A DNA stretch of 64,000 nucleotides from Prosthecobacter gellanilyticus (GTDB lineage: Bacteria > Verrucomicrobiota > Verrucomicrobiia > Verrucomicrobiales > Verrucomicrobiaceae), in the NCBI RefSeq assembly GCF_007992435.1, contig NZ_BKAG01000043.1, positions 1-64,000 on the forward strand. The letters run 5' to 3'. The notes below the pieces were generated by a model. The model was not told where the DNA came from and made no database searches. It saw only the letters and a list, made by a program, of their open reading frames with translations. Of the stretch, positions 8,920 to 18,733 are shown piece by piece. How positions within the stretch are numbered: the stretch's first letter is position 1; each line of letters begins with the position of its first letter. Position numbers and translations under genes: made by a program.

Positions 8920-9615
8920 TCACGAAAGAAGATCATCCCGCTCAGCCAGCCACTGCGGCAGCGAAAACCGCTTCTCCGCCAGCTCCACCGCACGCTCCAT
9001 CACCTTCGCAGGCAGCTCCTGCACCACCTGCACCTCCCGCGCCAGTTTCCCCGCCCACTGCGGCCAGAACTCCTCCGCGATCCGCACCTGCTGCACACTG
9101 CCTTGATGCAAAAAACCTAATCTGCCACGCCGCTGCCCTGCCCCGGCCACCTTCACCGGCCCCCGGATCACATCATGCAGCGCCGGAGCCACAAAACAAA
9201 ACGGCCCGTCCACCAGATCCTCCGGCAGCGCCAGCCGGCACCCCATATGCCCATGCGCTGAGAGTGATTCCGCCAGCGAACCATGGATCACCCGATAGCT
9301 CTCCACCGCCGGCGTTTCCGCCCACGGATGGCTCGCCGGGACGATGACGGAATACGTAAAATCCCCCTGGTGCATCACCACGCCGCCGCCCGTCCAGCGC
9401 CGGATCACCGGCCACTCCGGCAGCGCATCCTGAAGCTTCGCCAAACTCTGCGCATACCCTATCGTCACCGTCGGCTGGTCCCAGGTATACACCCGCAGCA
9501 CCGGCAGCTCGCTCTGCTCCAGCCAGGCCTGGTCCACCGCCATGTTCATCGCCCCCGCATGCGTGCCATCGAGATGCAGGATCAGTCGGTCAAAGAAAGG
9601 CGTGTCAGAACTCAC
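8920..9615 (-). CDS. Lipoate-protein ligase family protein, 231 aa
   Basis: A single-domain BPL/LplA-fold protein. Signatures are the RRWTGGGVVMHQGDFTYS loop (lipoyl-AMP binding) and VKVAGAGQRRGR with the catalytic-type lysine, followed by GFLHQGSV. It should attach lipoate or octanoate to E2/GcvH proteins, although amidotransferase (LipL/LipM-like) activity cannot be excluded. Extending the frame to 9735 would read through repeat sequence and add low-complexity residues. The GTG at 9615 (VSSDTPFFDRLILHLDG) is therefore the likely start. No lipoyl synthase or dehydrogenase complex gene is nearby. Confidence 0.83.
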   Translation of the reverse strand: MSSDTPFFDRLILHLDGTHAGAMNMAVDQAWLEQSELPVLRVYTWDQPTVTIGYAQSLAKLQDALPEWPVIRRWTGGGVVMHQGDFTYSVIVPASHPWAETPAVESYRVIHGSLAESLSAHGHMGCRLALPEDLVDGPFCFVAPALHDVIRGPVKVAGAGQRRGRLGFLHQGSVQQVRIAEEFWPQWAGKLAREVQVVQELPAKVMERAVELAEKRFSLPQWLAERDDLLS

Positions 9616-9679
9616 CCCAAGCCCATACCTCCCACTCCCACCCCAATCAACCAAATGGCAGACCCCGACCCCAACGTAC

Positions 9680-9884
9680 AACCCCATTCCAATGGGGTTG
9701 CACCCGCGAACCACAGATGAGCTCGATCCCCCCATCGCCAGCGACTCTCAACGGTATGGCGAGCCAGGGGCTCGAAAGCCGGTAGCCAGGGGTGCAGCGA
9801 GGAACGAGCGGAACCCCTGGACCCGACGCCACACACATCCACCTCAGACATGCCCCCTGAAAGGGGGCGAGAAGCCCGCGTCAT
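9680..9884. repeat. Intergenic palindrome array (copy B of the CCGTCAT-tailed family)
   Basis: The gap 9616-9982 contains AACCCCATT-CC-AATGGGGTT (9680-9699). It also has a hairpin CCAGGGGT (9786-9793) / ACCCCTGG (9813-9820) around a purine-rich loop containing GCAGCGAGGAACGAGCGGA. A third palindrome, GCCCCCT-GAA-AGGGGGC (9852-9868), is followed by CCCGCGTCAT. The architecture matches the arrays at 8.8 and 26.8 kb. No gene is seen here apart from the flanking starts. Confidence 0.7.
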
Positions 9885-9982
9885 CTCCACGGATCCGCGC
9901 ATTCGATAGTCAGGATGGAGGGAACAGCCCAACCAAAATTACATCCTTGCATTCCCCGAACCGTTCCCTCATCTTTCCCACC

Positions 9983-10426
9983 ATGAACACCCTGCAAAAG
10001 GTTCCCGCCTGGTTCTGGATGCTTCTTAGCTACGCCGCGCTGGCCGTTCCCTTCCTCTGGGCCGGCAACCAACCCGCCTCCACGGCCTCCACCAGCGTCT
10101 TCATGGGCTGCCTGCTCGTCTGCTGGATCCCCGCCTTCGTCTTTGTGAACCGGAGAGACATCCAGGAGCACCGTGTCTTCTGGATCTCTCAAGCCGTCTC
10201 CCTTCTCGCCGCCGCCGCCGTCTTTGGCATCGTCATGGCGGTCTCCATGCACTTCCAGGATCTGAATGCCCGTGATGCCCGCACCGACGGCAGCACGCCG
10301 GCCGTGGTCGCCACCATCATCGCCTACCTCATCTCGAACAACATCTGCGTCTCTCTCGTGACCCGCACGCGTGCCACCGTGGAAGCCAGTGTGGAGAAAA
10401 AGCTTTCGCCATCGAAGAAGCGCTAA
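9983..10426 (+). CDS. Small integral membrane protein, 147 aa
   Basis: Not a recognised family. Four hydrophobic helices are visible: WFWMLLSYAALAVPFLWA, VFMGCLLVCWIPAFVFV, ISQAVSLLAAAAVFGIVMAV and a weaker VVATIIAYLISNNICVSLV. A short Lys-rich tail follows. The open frame extends upstream to 9542 only through repeat sequence; the ATG at 9983 (MNTLQKVPAWFW) gives a sensible membrane protein. It is convergent with the exosortase gene. The function is unknown. Confidence 0.7.
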   Translation: MNTLQKVPAWFWMLLSYAALAVPFLWAGNQPASTASTSVFMGCLLVCWIPAFVFVNRRDIQEHRVFWISQAVSLLAAAAVFGIVMAVSMHFQDLNARDARTDGSTPAVVATIIAYLISNNICVSLVTRTRATVEASVEKKLSPSKKR

Positions 10427-10586
10427 CCAACAGCGCTTCAACGAAAAGACTTCGAGTTGTCTTCACGGATATTCAATCCGTCAGCAAGCACCCAAGCACA
10501 CGCATCTCTGTCCCATTCTGATGTCTTGGTCATAAGTGCTCATCAGTGTCCATCAGTGGCAAAAAACCACCACCGCACACAGCACG

Positions 10587-12275
<1,689 letters not shown>

Positions 12276-13379
12276 TTACGAACGGATGGCGGCAATCGCG
12301 GCGCGCAGGTCATCCTCCGTGACCTCCTTGCTGACAAAGGCCTCGCCCAAAGTGCTCAACAACACAAAGCGGATGCGCCCCTGGTCGAACTTCTTGTCCA
12401 TGCGCGCGATGCGCAGGAGCTCATCGGTTTCAACCTCCTCACCCAGCACCACAGGCAGCTCAAAACCCTTCAAAAGGTCCACAATCCGCTGAGCTCCGGC
12501 CTCGCTCAAAGTCGAAAGCTTCACAGACAGCACCGCCGCCGCACGCAGCCCGAGCGAGATCGCCTCGCCATGCAAAAGCTTCCCATAGCCCGCATCCGCC
12601 TCGATGGCATGCCCCAGCGTATGGCCGAAGTTCAGCAGTGCGCGGATGCCCAGCGTCTCATACTCATCCGCCTCCACCACCCGGGCCTTGATGGCGATGT
12701 TCTGGCGGATCAGCTCCGTGAGATCACCCGTGCCGGCGATCACCTCATCGATCAAAGGCAGCATCGCCGCATCACGAATGCACGCATGCTTGATGATCTC
12801 TGCAAAGCCCTCATTGAACTCGCGCTTTGGCAGCGAGGAAAGCGTGTCGATGTCCGCAATCACATGCGCCGGCTGATGAAAGCTGCCCACCATGTTCTTC
12901 GCGTCCGGCAGGTTCACCCCCGTCTTGCCACCCACACTGCTGTCCACCTGGCTCAGCACCGTCGTCGGCACCTGGATGTAGGGAATCCCGCGCTGGTAGA
13001 TGCTCGCGCAAAAACCCCCGAGATCCCCGATCACACCACCACCCAGAGCGACCGCGAAACTCTTCCGATCCAGCCCCGCGCGCGCCATCTCGCTGCACAC
13101 GTTTTCCGCCACGATCAGGGACTTGCTCGCCTCACCCGAGGGCACCGTGATCAGGCACACCTTCTTCCCGGCCGCCTCCAGGCTCGCCACAGCCGTCGCC
13201 GCATAGAGAGGGCCAACCTTCGAGTCCGTGATCACCGCGCAGGTGGAGCGACCACCAAACTTCTCATTCGCCACCGCGCCGAGGTTTTTCAGCAATCCGC
13301 GCCCCACATCCACCCGGTAGCTGCGCGAACCTAGATCGACGTGGACGGAATGGGCGGGCTGGGAGGTGTTTTCAGGCAT
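12276..13379 (-). CDS. aroB: 3-dehydroquinate synthase, 367 aa
   Basis: The second step of the shikimate pathway, making 3-dehydroquinate from DAHP with NAD and a divalent metal. Characteristic segments are VPSGEASK, FAVALGGGVIGDLGGFCASIYQRG, PTTVLSQVDSSVGGKTGVNLPDAKN and the metal-binding ALLNFGHTLGHAIE. The ATG at 13379 (MPENTSQPAHSV) is chosen; a longer in-frame extension to 13454 would lie in miaA and adds no conserved sequence. It overlaps the 3' end of miaA by 49 bp and is followed by the exosortase gene after 9 bp. Confidence 0.94.
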   Translation of the reverse strand: MPENTSQPAHSVHVDLGSRSYRVDVGRGLLKNLGAVANEKFGGRSTCAVITDSKVGPLYAATAVASLEAAGKKVCLITVPSGEASKSLIVAENVCSEMARAGLDRKSFAVALGGGVIGDLGGFCASIYQRGIPYIQVPTTVLSQVDSSVGGKTGVNLPDAKNMVGSFHQPAHVIADIDTLSSLPKREFNEGFAEIIKHACIRDAAMLPLIDEVIAGTGDLTELIRQNIAIKARVVEADEYETLGIRALLNFGHTLGHAIEADAGYGKLLHGEAISLGLRAAAVLSVKLSTLSEAGAQRIVDLLKGFELPVVLGEEVETDELLRIARMDKKFDQGRIRFVLLSTLGEAFVSKEVTEDDLRAAIAAIRS

Positions 13380-14278
13380 GGAAAGAGGTCTAGAATCTGA
13401 CAGAGGGCTGACTCTGGCGTGCTGGACGAGTCCAGGCAAATCGTTTGCAACCACCGTTCACGCCGAAACCACGTCCCCTGGCGCTTCGCATAGTTCCGGG
13501 TCGACTGCTGCATCGCCTCCGTCGCCTCGCTGAGACTGCAGTCCCCCGCCAGATACGCCTTCAGGTCCCGCACCCCGATCGCCTTTTCCAGCCCCCCGCC
13601 TCCGGGAAAAGCCGCCACCTCGTCCAGCGCTCCAGCCTCCAGCATCGCCAGCACCCGCTGGTTGATCCGCGCATACAGCGCCTCCCGTTCCCAGGTCAGC
13701 ACCACGCCAAACCCCCAGGGTTCTACGCCCTCAAAAGTCTTTCGCAGCACCGACTGCGGTTGCCCGGTCAGCAAACAAATCTCCAGTGCCCGCTCCACAT
13801 AGCGCGGATTCGCCAGCGGCACATTGCCCCCCGCCTCAGGATCCAGCTCCAGCAGCCGCCGCACCTTCTCCTCCAGCGGCAGAGCCCGCAGTTCCACCCG
13901 CAACGCCTCATCCCCCGCCGGTAGATCCGCCAGCCCATGAGACAGCGCCTTGATGTAAAGCCCCGAGCCCCCCACCACGATCGGCCACCTCCCCCGCCCC
14001 GCGATCTCCGCGATCACCGCCAGCGCCAGATCCCGATACCGCTGCGCATCGCAGTGCTCCTCCGCCTCCAGCACATCATAGAGATGATGCGGCACCCGTT
14101 CCCTCTCCGTCCGCGAAGGCTTCGCCGTCACCAAGTCCAGCCCCCGATAAAGCTGAAAAGCATCCGCATTCACAATCTCCCCCCCAACCCTCTCCGCCAG
14201 CCCCACACCAACCCCCGACTTCCCCGAAGCCGTCGGCCCGGTGATGTAGATGGGAGAGATGGAGGGAGACGAGTTCAA
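13331..14278 (-). CDS. miaA: tRNA dimethylallyltransferase MiaA, 315 aa
   Basis: Transfers a dimethylallyl group to N6 of A37 in tRNAs that read UNN codons. The P-loop is ITGPTASGKSGVG near the N-terminus. NADAFQLYRGLD corresponds to the usual DSMQVYRGMD with two substitutions. VVGGSGLYIKAL, the AIGVRDLKAYL motif (usually AIGYKE) and TRNYAKRQGTWFRRE are also present. A Pro/Ser-rich tail of about 20 residues is unusual and coincides with the overlap with aroB. Upstream (14279-14655) is a repeat-filled gap. Confidence 0.92.
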   Translation of the reverse strand: MNSSPSISPIYITGPTASGKSGVGVGLAERVGGEIVNADAFQLYRGLDLVTAKPSRTERERVPHHLYDVLEAEEHCDAQRYRDLALAVIAEIAGRGRWPIVVGGSGLYIKALSHGLADLPAGDEALRVELRALPLEEKVRRLLELDPEAGGNVPLANPRYVERALEICLLTGQPQSVLRKTFEGVEPWGFGVVLTWEREALYARINQRVLAMLEAGALDEVAAFPGGGGLEKAIGVRDLKAYLAGDCSLSEATEAMQQSTRNYAKRQGTWFRRERWLQTICLDSSSTPESALCQILDLFPCLKTPPSPPIPSTSI

Positions 14279-14413
14279 AGATCAGATCCCTCACCCTGTG
14301 GGCTTTAGCCGTCACTCCGTCAATGCTCCAAATACGAGCAGTCTTGAACCACCAATGGTCCGCACAATCCCCTTTCGAAATCCGCAGAACCCGTAATGGC
14401 ACCGCCAGCGCCG

Positions 14414-14593
14414 AAGTCGCAACGCGTCCTGGACTGCGCCGGCCCTCCGGCGCTCTCGAAGTCCAAGCGAGATTCCTCACGCATGAAAGCATGCGAAGGC
14501 CGTGAGAGGTCATTTCGTCCCTCGAATAGATCACATCACACGCTTCGTCGGAAAGCTCCAGAGGACTGGAGCACTCCAGGACGCTCCGCGCTT
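14414..14593. repeat. MITE-like element, copy 1, about 180 bp with imperfect terminal inverted repeats
   Basis: The left end (GAAGTCGC ... GCGTCCTGGACTGCGCC, from 14414) and the right end read on the other strand (GAAGCGCGGAGCGTCCTGG, ending 14593) match over about 29 positions. The interior holds smaller palindromes. The first about 140 bp align with the sequence at 63860-64000 at nearly equal length, both reaching ATCACACGCTTCGTCGG. It sits in the 14279-14655 gap between miaA and queE. The remainder of that gap shows no gene. Confidence 0.75.
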
Positions 14594-14655
14594 CTCGCAA
14601 GTCACCTCTGGAAACAACGGTAAACGACCGTCAACCGCCGTAAACGGCTCCCTCC

Positions 14656-15354
14656 TCACGTTCCCCGCTTGTTCCCAAACAGCTCGATGTGCAGCCTCGG
14701 GCTCAGCCGATGTCCGAACGTCTTGCAGGCATTGATCAGCAGATCATAGCGGGTGCGCATGGCCTCCAGCGTCGTGCCTTCGGGCATCAGCAGCACCTTC
14801 TCGGGTGGAACCGGAACACCGAGCGATTTCACGATGTCATGAGCCTCATGCAGATCGGCCTCCGTGGAGATCACGAACTTGAGCTGGTAATCCACGGACT
14901 CATTGATCCATGCCTTCAGCACTTCCGGTTGCAGACGTGTCTGCTCATGCCGCTGCACCCAGGCTGCGCCGGCCTTCTCTTCACTCGGTGTCGAGTTCGC
15001 CAGCTTGGGGCTGAGTGATGCCAGATCCACGACACAGCCCTCTGGCATGATGGTGCCTGCGGTTTCCACCGTCACATGTTTCCCAAGCTCACGCAGCCGG
15101 GCGATGAACTCACGCATGCCTTTCGCGATCATCGGCTCACCACCAGTGACCACCACGTAGCGGGTCGGGTTCTTTTCGATCTCTGCTAGAATTTCATCGG
15201 GGGACATCTCCGGTCCTTCCGGCTGCCAGGAGGCATACGGCGTGTCACACCACCTGCAGCGCAGGTTGCACCCCGAAGTCCGCACAAACACCGAAGGCAC
15301 CCCCGTGAGCACACCTTCCCCCTGGACGGAGTAGAAGATCTCGGAGATGCGCAT
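14656..15354 (-). CDS. queE: 7-carboxy-7-deazaguanine synthase QueE, 232 aa
   Basis: A radical-SAM enzyme that contracts the ring of CPH4 to give the 7-deazaguanine core of queuosine. The start MRISEIFYSVQGEG is diagnostic, and the iron-sulfur motif CNLRCRWC is the CX3CX2C form. TPYA and VVTGGEP follow, and the C-terminus has a KVLLMPEG segment. The ATG at 15354 is unambiguous. No other que gene is close. Confidence 0.94.
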   Translation of the reverse strand: MRISEIFYSVQGEGVLTGVPSVFVRTSGCNLRCRWCDTPYASWQPEGPEMSPDEILAEIEKNPTRYVVVTGGEPMIAKGMREFIARLRELGKHVTVETAGTIMPEGCVVDLASLSPKLANSTPSEEKAGAAWVQRHEQTRLQPEVLKAWINESVDYQLKFVISTEADLHEAHDIVKSLGVPVPPEKVLLMPEGTTLEAMRTRYDLLINACKTFGHRLSPRLHIELFGNKRGT

Positions 15355-15375
15355 GGATTCAGTTCTCAGTTCAGA

Positions 15376-15416
15376 GTTCGCTGTTCCCGGTTAACTGAGA
15401 ACCGAGAACGGCGAAC
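15376..15416. repeat. Hairpin built from the repeated word GAGAAC/GCGAAC
   Basis: An 18-bp arm GTTCGCTGTTCCCGGTTA (15376-15393) pairs with 15399-15416 around a short loop, with one mismatch and one wobble. A second 10-bp inverted repeat (GTTCTCAGTT/AACTGAGAAC) overlaps it. It lies in the short gap between the PVC cytochrome gene and queE, both on the minus strand. It could serve as a 3' end of the former, but there is no U-tract. Confidence 0.6.
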
Positions 15417-15425
15417 AGAGAACCA

Positions 15426-18400
15426 TTATCGAACAGGTCCAAGGCTCTGCAAATAGGCGATGAGATGAACCACGTTTTCTTCTCCCAGCGCGCCGAGAAG
15501 GCCTTCTGGCATCAGAGACATCGGAAGCTGGGTCTGCTCCACGATCTGGGTCTTCTCAATGGTCAGCCTCTCCGCAGGAGTCTGGATCGTGAGGGAGCGC
15601 TCGGTCTGCTGAGGAATCACCCCCGTGATGGTGCGGCCGTCCTTCAGCTTGAAGACGCTCATGCGGTAGTCCGCAGGCACGATGGCGCTCGGGTCCAGGA
15701 TGTTCTCCAGCAGGTAGGTGATCTTGTGACGATCACCGCCCGTGAGATCCGGACCGATCGCTCCGCCCTCGCCATACAGCTTGTGGCAGGCGCCGCAGGC
15801 CGCCATGAAGAGGACCTTGCCCTTCACCGCTTCACCTTTGGTTAGGCGCTCTGGAGTCAGCTTCTTGGTCCAGTCAGCCAGCTCAGCCTTCTTCGCCTCA
15901 GGAGTGTCACGCAGCTCACCCCAGACCTCCGTCAGCTTCTTCGTCAGACCTTCATCATTCAGGCTGCGGATGGCACGGGCCTGATACGGCGTGATGGCCG
16001 ACTTCGGCACACGTCCTGCCTTCACCGCTTCCAGCAGCTCCTTCGCATAGCTCGGACGTGTGACCAGCGTGGCCACGCTCGCGGCCTGCTGCTCCTCACT
16101 GCGCACCGGCCAGGGCTTCAACAGCGCTCCCGGGATGCTCGCATCATCATAAGCCGCCAGCGCGCTGCGCGACACAATACCCAGCACCTTGTCATTCACC
16201 AGGCCGCGGATCAGCGACATCAATTCGGGCTTCGTCGCACGAGTCAGGCTCTTGAAGGCATTCACACGCGCATTCGCATCCCCTTCTGCATTCTTCACGA
16301 TGGCGATCAACTCATCCGATGCGCGACCACTGCCAAAGATCAGGGACAGCTTTTGCAGAGACTCCGCATTCGCACCCTTGCCATTCGCCGAGGCAAACTC
16401 ATCCCAGCCCTTCGGCTTCGGAGCCTGGCTGAAGCCTTCCAAGCCTGCTGTCATGCCCGCGAGCACATCGCCACGCACCACGTCATTCTTGGAGATCAAG
16501 GCCACCAGCGCATCCACCGCCGCCGGATTCTTCTCGATGTCTTCCACAATGCGGCGTGCCACCAGACGACGCACCGTTGGCAACTTCGCGCTCGCGATGA
16601 ACTCCACGCCCTTCACCGGATCCGCGGCCACCGCTGGCTCGATGCCATACCAGATCATCAGCGGCTGCTGACGGTCATTGGCATCTTCCTCACGCTGCGC
16701 CAGCGCCGTGGCGATGGGCCAGCGAGCATTAAGTGGAAGACGCTGCAATGAAGAAGCAAGATGAAGACGGACGAGTCCCGATTTCTCTACCAGTTTGAAC
16801 TCTTCCATTACTGCATTCAGGTGACCTGGAATGTCCGCGATACCATTGAGCGTATCCTCAGAAAGTCGGCCTCGCACATAATCGGGTGACGTATTAACAA
16901 ACGCCTTTTTAAAATCTTCTCCTGAACGCCAGGTAAGTGCGTCTATCGCACTTGTGACGTCGGATTCGGTCGAGCTCTTGTAGCCGTCATCAAAAGGCAG
17001 GTCAGCCACCAGCCAGATCCGGTCCATAAATCGAATACGGTCTCCTACACTACAGGAAGTCCAATAGGCTCCAGTTTCCTTATCAACATCGAAAACTCTG
17101 CCTGCGACAAGACCCTCGGGGCCAATGAAAAACTTAGCAATCTCCACACGATCCTTTGGCTCGTTGATCCATCTCTGCTCCAACTGCCCCAAGATTTGGC
17201 GGGTCCACCAATTATTGCTAGACGAGCCCTCCAACTTCTTTCTGAGTTCTCCTGTCGACATCTTAGTAAGATCAGTTGGCTCCGCCTTCTTCGTCTCCCC
17301 ATACACGATCTTATAAATGCGCCCGCTGGTGCGGTGCACGCCGTCGTTGTCGTGGCACTCACCGGAGTCGGACCAGTCGGAGACAAACACATTACCATCC
17401 GGACCGGTGATGAGGTCGATGCCGCGGAACCACTTGTCCTGGGCCTGCATGAAGTCAGGCGCATGCTTGCCCACATAGCCGCAACCTTGGCGCTCCAGCT
17501 TGTCCATGTTGATGCGGTTGCCATGCAGGTTGCAGGTGAGAACGGCGCCGTTGTATTCCTTGGGCCAGGTGCCGCCTTGATAGATCAGCATGCCCACATG
17601 CGCGTGACCACCGCCGAGCTCGAGCGTCTTGTTGCTGATGCCCGTGCGGATGTCGCTCCACTTCTCGGAGCCCGTGTCCCAATGGAAATGGTCCGCCGTC
17701 TGCTCGATGATCTCATACACATACGGGTTCAGATGCGTGCCGAACATGCGGCGATAATAGGCGCCCGGAATCACATGCCAGAGATGACCGATGACCGTGT
17801 TGATCATGAAAAGCTCGCCTTCCGCATTCCAGTCATGCCCCCAGGAGTTCGTGCCGCCATGGGCCACGGCTTCAAACACCTTTCGTGTGGGATGATAGCG
17901 CCAGATGGCGCAGTTGATCTTCGTGCGTTTTTCCAGCGGAGTGCCTGGCGCGCCCACGGCGGACGTGTCCGTGATGCCATGACGTCCATACAGCCAGCCA
18001 TCCGGCCCCCAGCGCAAACCGTTGACGATGTTGTGGCCGATGGTCTTCACATTGAACCCGTCCAGCAACACTTCTGGTTCGGCGTCCGGCACATCGTCAC
18101 CGTTCTTGTCCGGGATGAAGCTCAGCGTGCCTGCATTCAGCACCCACACACCGCCGTAGCCGATCTCCACACTGGTCAGGTAGGTGCCGCCTTCCCAGAA
18201 GACCTTGCGCCCGTCATGCTTGCCATCACCATCCTTGTCTTCCAGGATGATCACTCGGTCACGCAGGTTGGTGTCCCAGCGCGCCGGGTTCTCCGCATAG
18301 GTGTAGTTCTCCCCCACCCAGAGCCGCCCTTTGGCATCCCAGCTCATGGCGATGGGCTGCTGCACATCCGGCTCAGCGGCAAAGACCACGCACTTGAACC

Positions 18401-18539
18401 CCGGCGGCAGCTTCATGGTCCGCGCCACCTCCTCGGCGGGCATCGGGTCACCTTTTTCAGAGTTGAAGGGCTTGGGGAAATCCGCTGCGGAAAGGTGGGC
18501 AGCAGTGAGGAGTGACAGGGCGGAAAGGTAACGCAGCAT
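15426..18539 (-). CDS. PVC-type membrane-bound dehydrogenase / HEAT-like / cytochrome c protein, 1037 aa
   Basis: A large secreted protein of a family expanded in Planctomycetes and Verrucomicrobia. It begins with a signal peptide (MLRYLSALSLLTAAHLSA). A beta-propeller dehydrogenase-like domain of about 400 residues follows (MSWDAKGRLWVGENYTY, GLRWGPDGWLYGRHG, LITGPDGNVFVSDWSDSGECHDNDG), then an alpha-helical HEAT-like middle. The C-terminal cytochrome c/heme-binding domain contains AACGACHKLYGEGGAIGPDLTG. The substrate is unknown; sugar or alcohol oxidation coupled to periplasmic electron transfer is the usual guess. An in-frame extension to 18722 lacks features; the ATG at 18539 starts the signal peptide. 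The stretch about 16.78-17.29 kb is clearly lower in GC than the rest of the gene. Confidence 0.88.
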   Translation of the reverse strand: MLRYLSALSLLTAAHLSAADFPKPFNSEKGDPMPAEEVARTMKLPPGFKCVVFAAEPDVQQPIAMSWDAKGRLWVGENYTYAENPARWDTNLRDRVIILEDKDGDGKHDGRKVFWEGGTYLTSVEIGYGGVWVLNAGTLSFIPDKNGDDVPDAEPEVLLDGFNVKTIGHNIVNGLRWGPDGWLYGRHGITDTSAVGAPGTPLEKRTKINCAIWRYHPTRKVFEAVAHGGTNSWGHDWNAEGELFMINTVIGHLWHVIPGAYYRRMFGTHLNPYVYEIIEQTADHFHWDTGSEKWSDIRTGISNKTLELGGGHAHVGMLIYQGGTWPKEYNGAVLTCNLHGNRINMDKLERQGCGYVGKHAPDFMQAQDKWFRGIDLITGPDGNVFVSDWSDSGECHDNDGVHRTSGRIYKIVYGETKKAEPTDLTKMSTGELRKKLEGSSSNNWWTRQILGQLEQRWINEPKDRVEIAKFFIGPEGLVAGRVFDVDKETGAYWTSCSVGDRIRFMDRIWLVADLPFDDGYKSSTESDVTSAIDALTWRSGEDFKKAFVNTSPDYVRGRLSEDTLNGIADIPGHLNAVMEEFKLVEKSGLVRLHLASSLQRLPLNARWPIATALAQREEDANDRQQPLMIWYGIEPAVAADPVKGVEFIASAKLPTVRRLVARRIVEDIEKNPAAVDALVALISKNDVVRGDVLAGMTAGLEGFSQAPKPKGWDEFASANGKGANAESLQKLSLIFGSGRASDELIAIVKNAEGDANARVNAFKSLTRATKPELMSLIRGLVNDKVLGIVSRSALAAYDDASIPGALLKPWPVRSEEQQAASVATLVTRPSYAKELLEAVKAGRVPKSAITPYQARAIRSLNDEGLTKKLTEVWGELRDTPEAKKAELADWTKKLTPERLTKGEAVKGKVLFMAACGACHKLYGEGGAIGPDLTGGDRHKITYLLENILDPSAIVPADYRMSVFKLKDGRTITGVIPQQTERSLTIQTPAERLTIEKTQIVEQTQLPMSLMPEGLLGALGEENVVHLIAYLQSLGPVR

Positions 18540-18733
18540 GGGTGGAGGGGTGCGGGAAAGCAGTAAAAGATCAAAAGGCAGCTCGAGTGCATGTCCTTTC
18601 TGCCTTTTCATCCTTTTTGTCCTCGGGAATGCGGCCAAGCCAGCCATGCGCCCCGTTCTTGGCATACCCCCTGCGCTTTGACGATTTCTTCCATTGCCTG
18701 CACGTAGCATCGCCACCACCACTGCTGCCCCTC

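Noticed and set aside
9616..9982. N-terminal extensions of both flanking genes through the gap
   Set aside because: The extensions translate palindrome-array repeat sequence and place meaningless residues before clear starts at 9615 and 9983.
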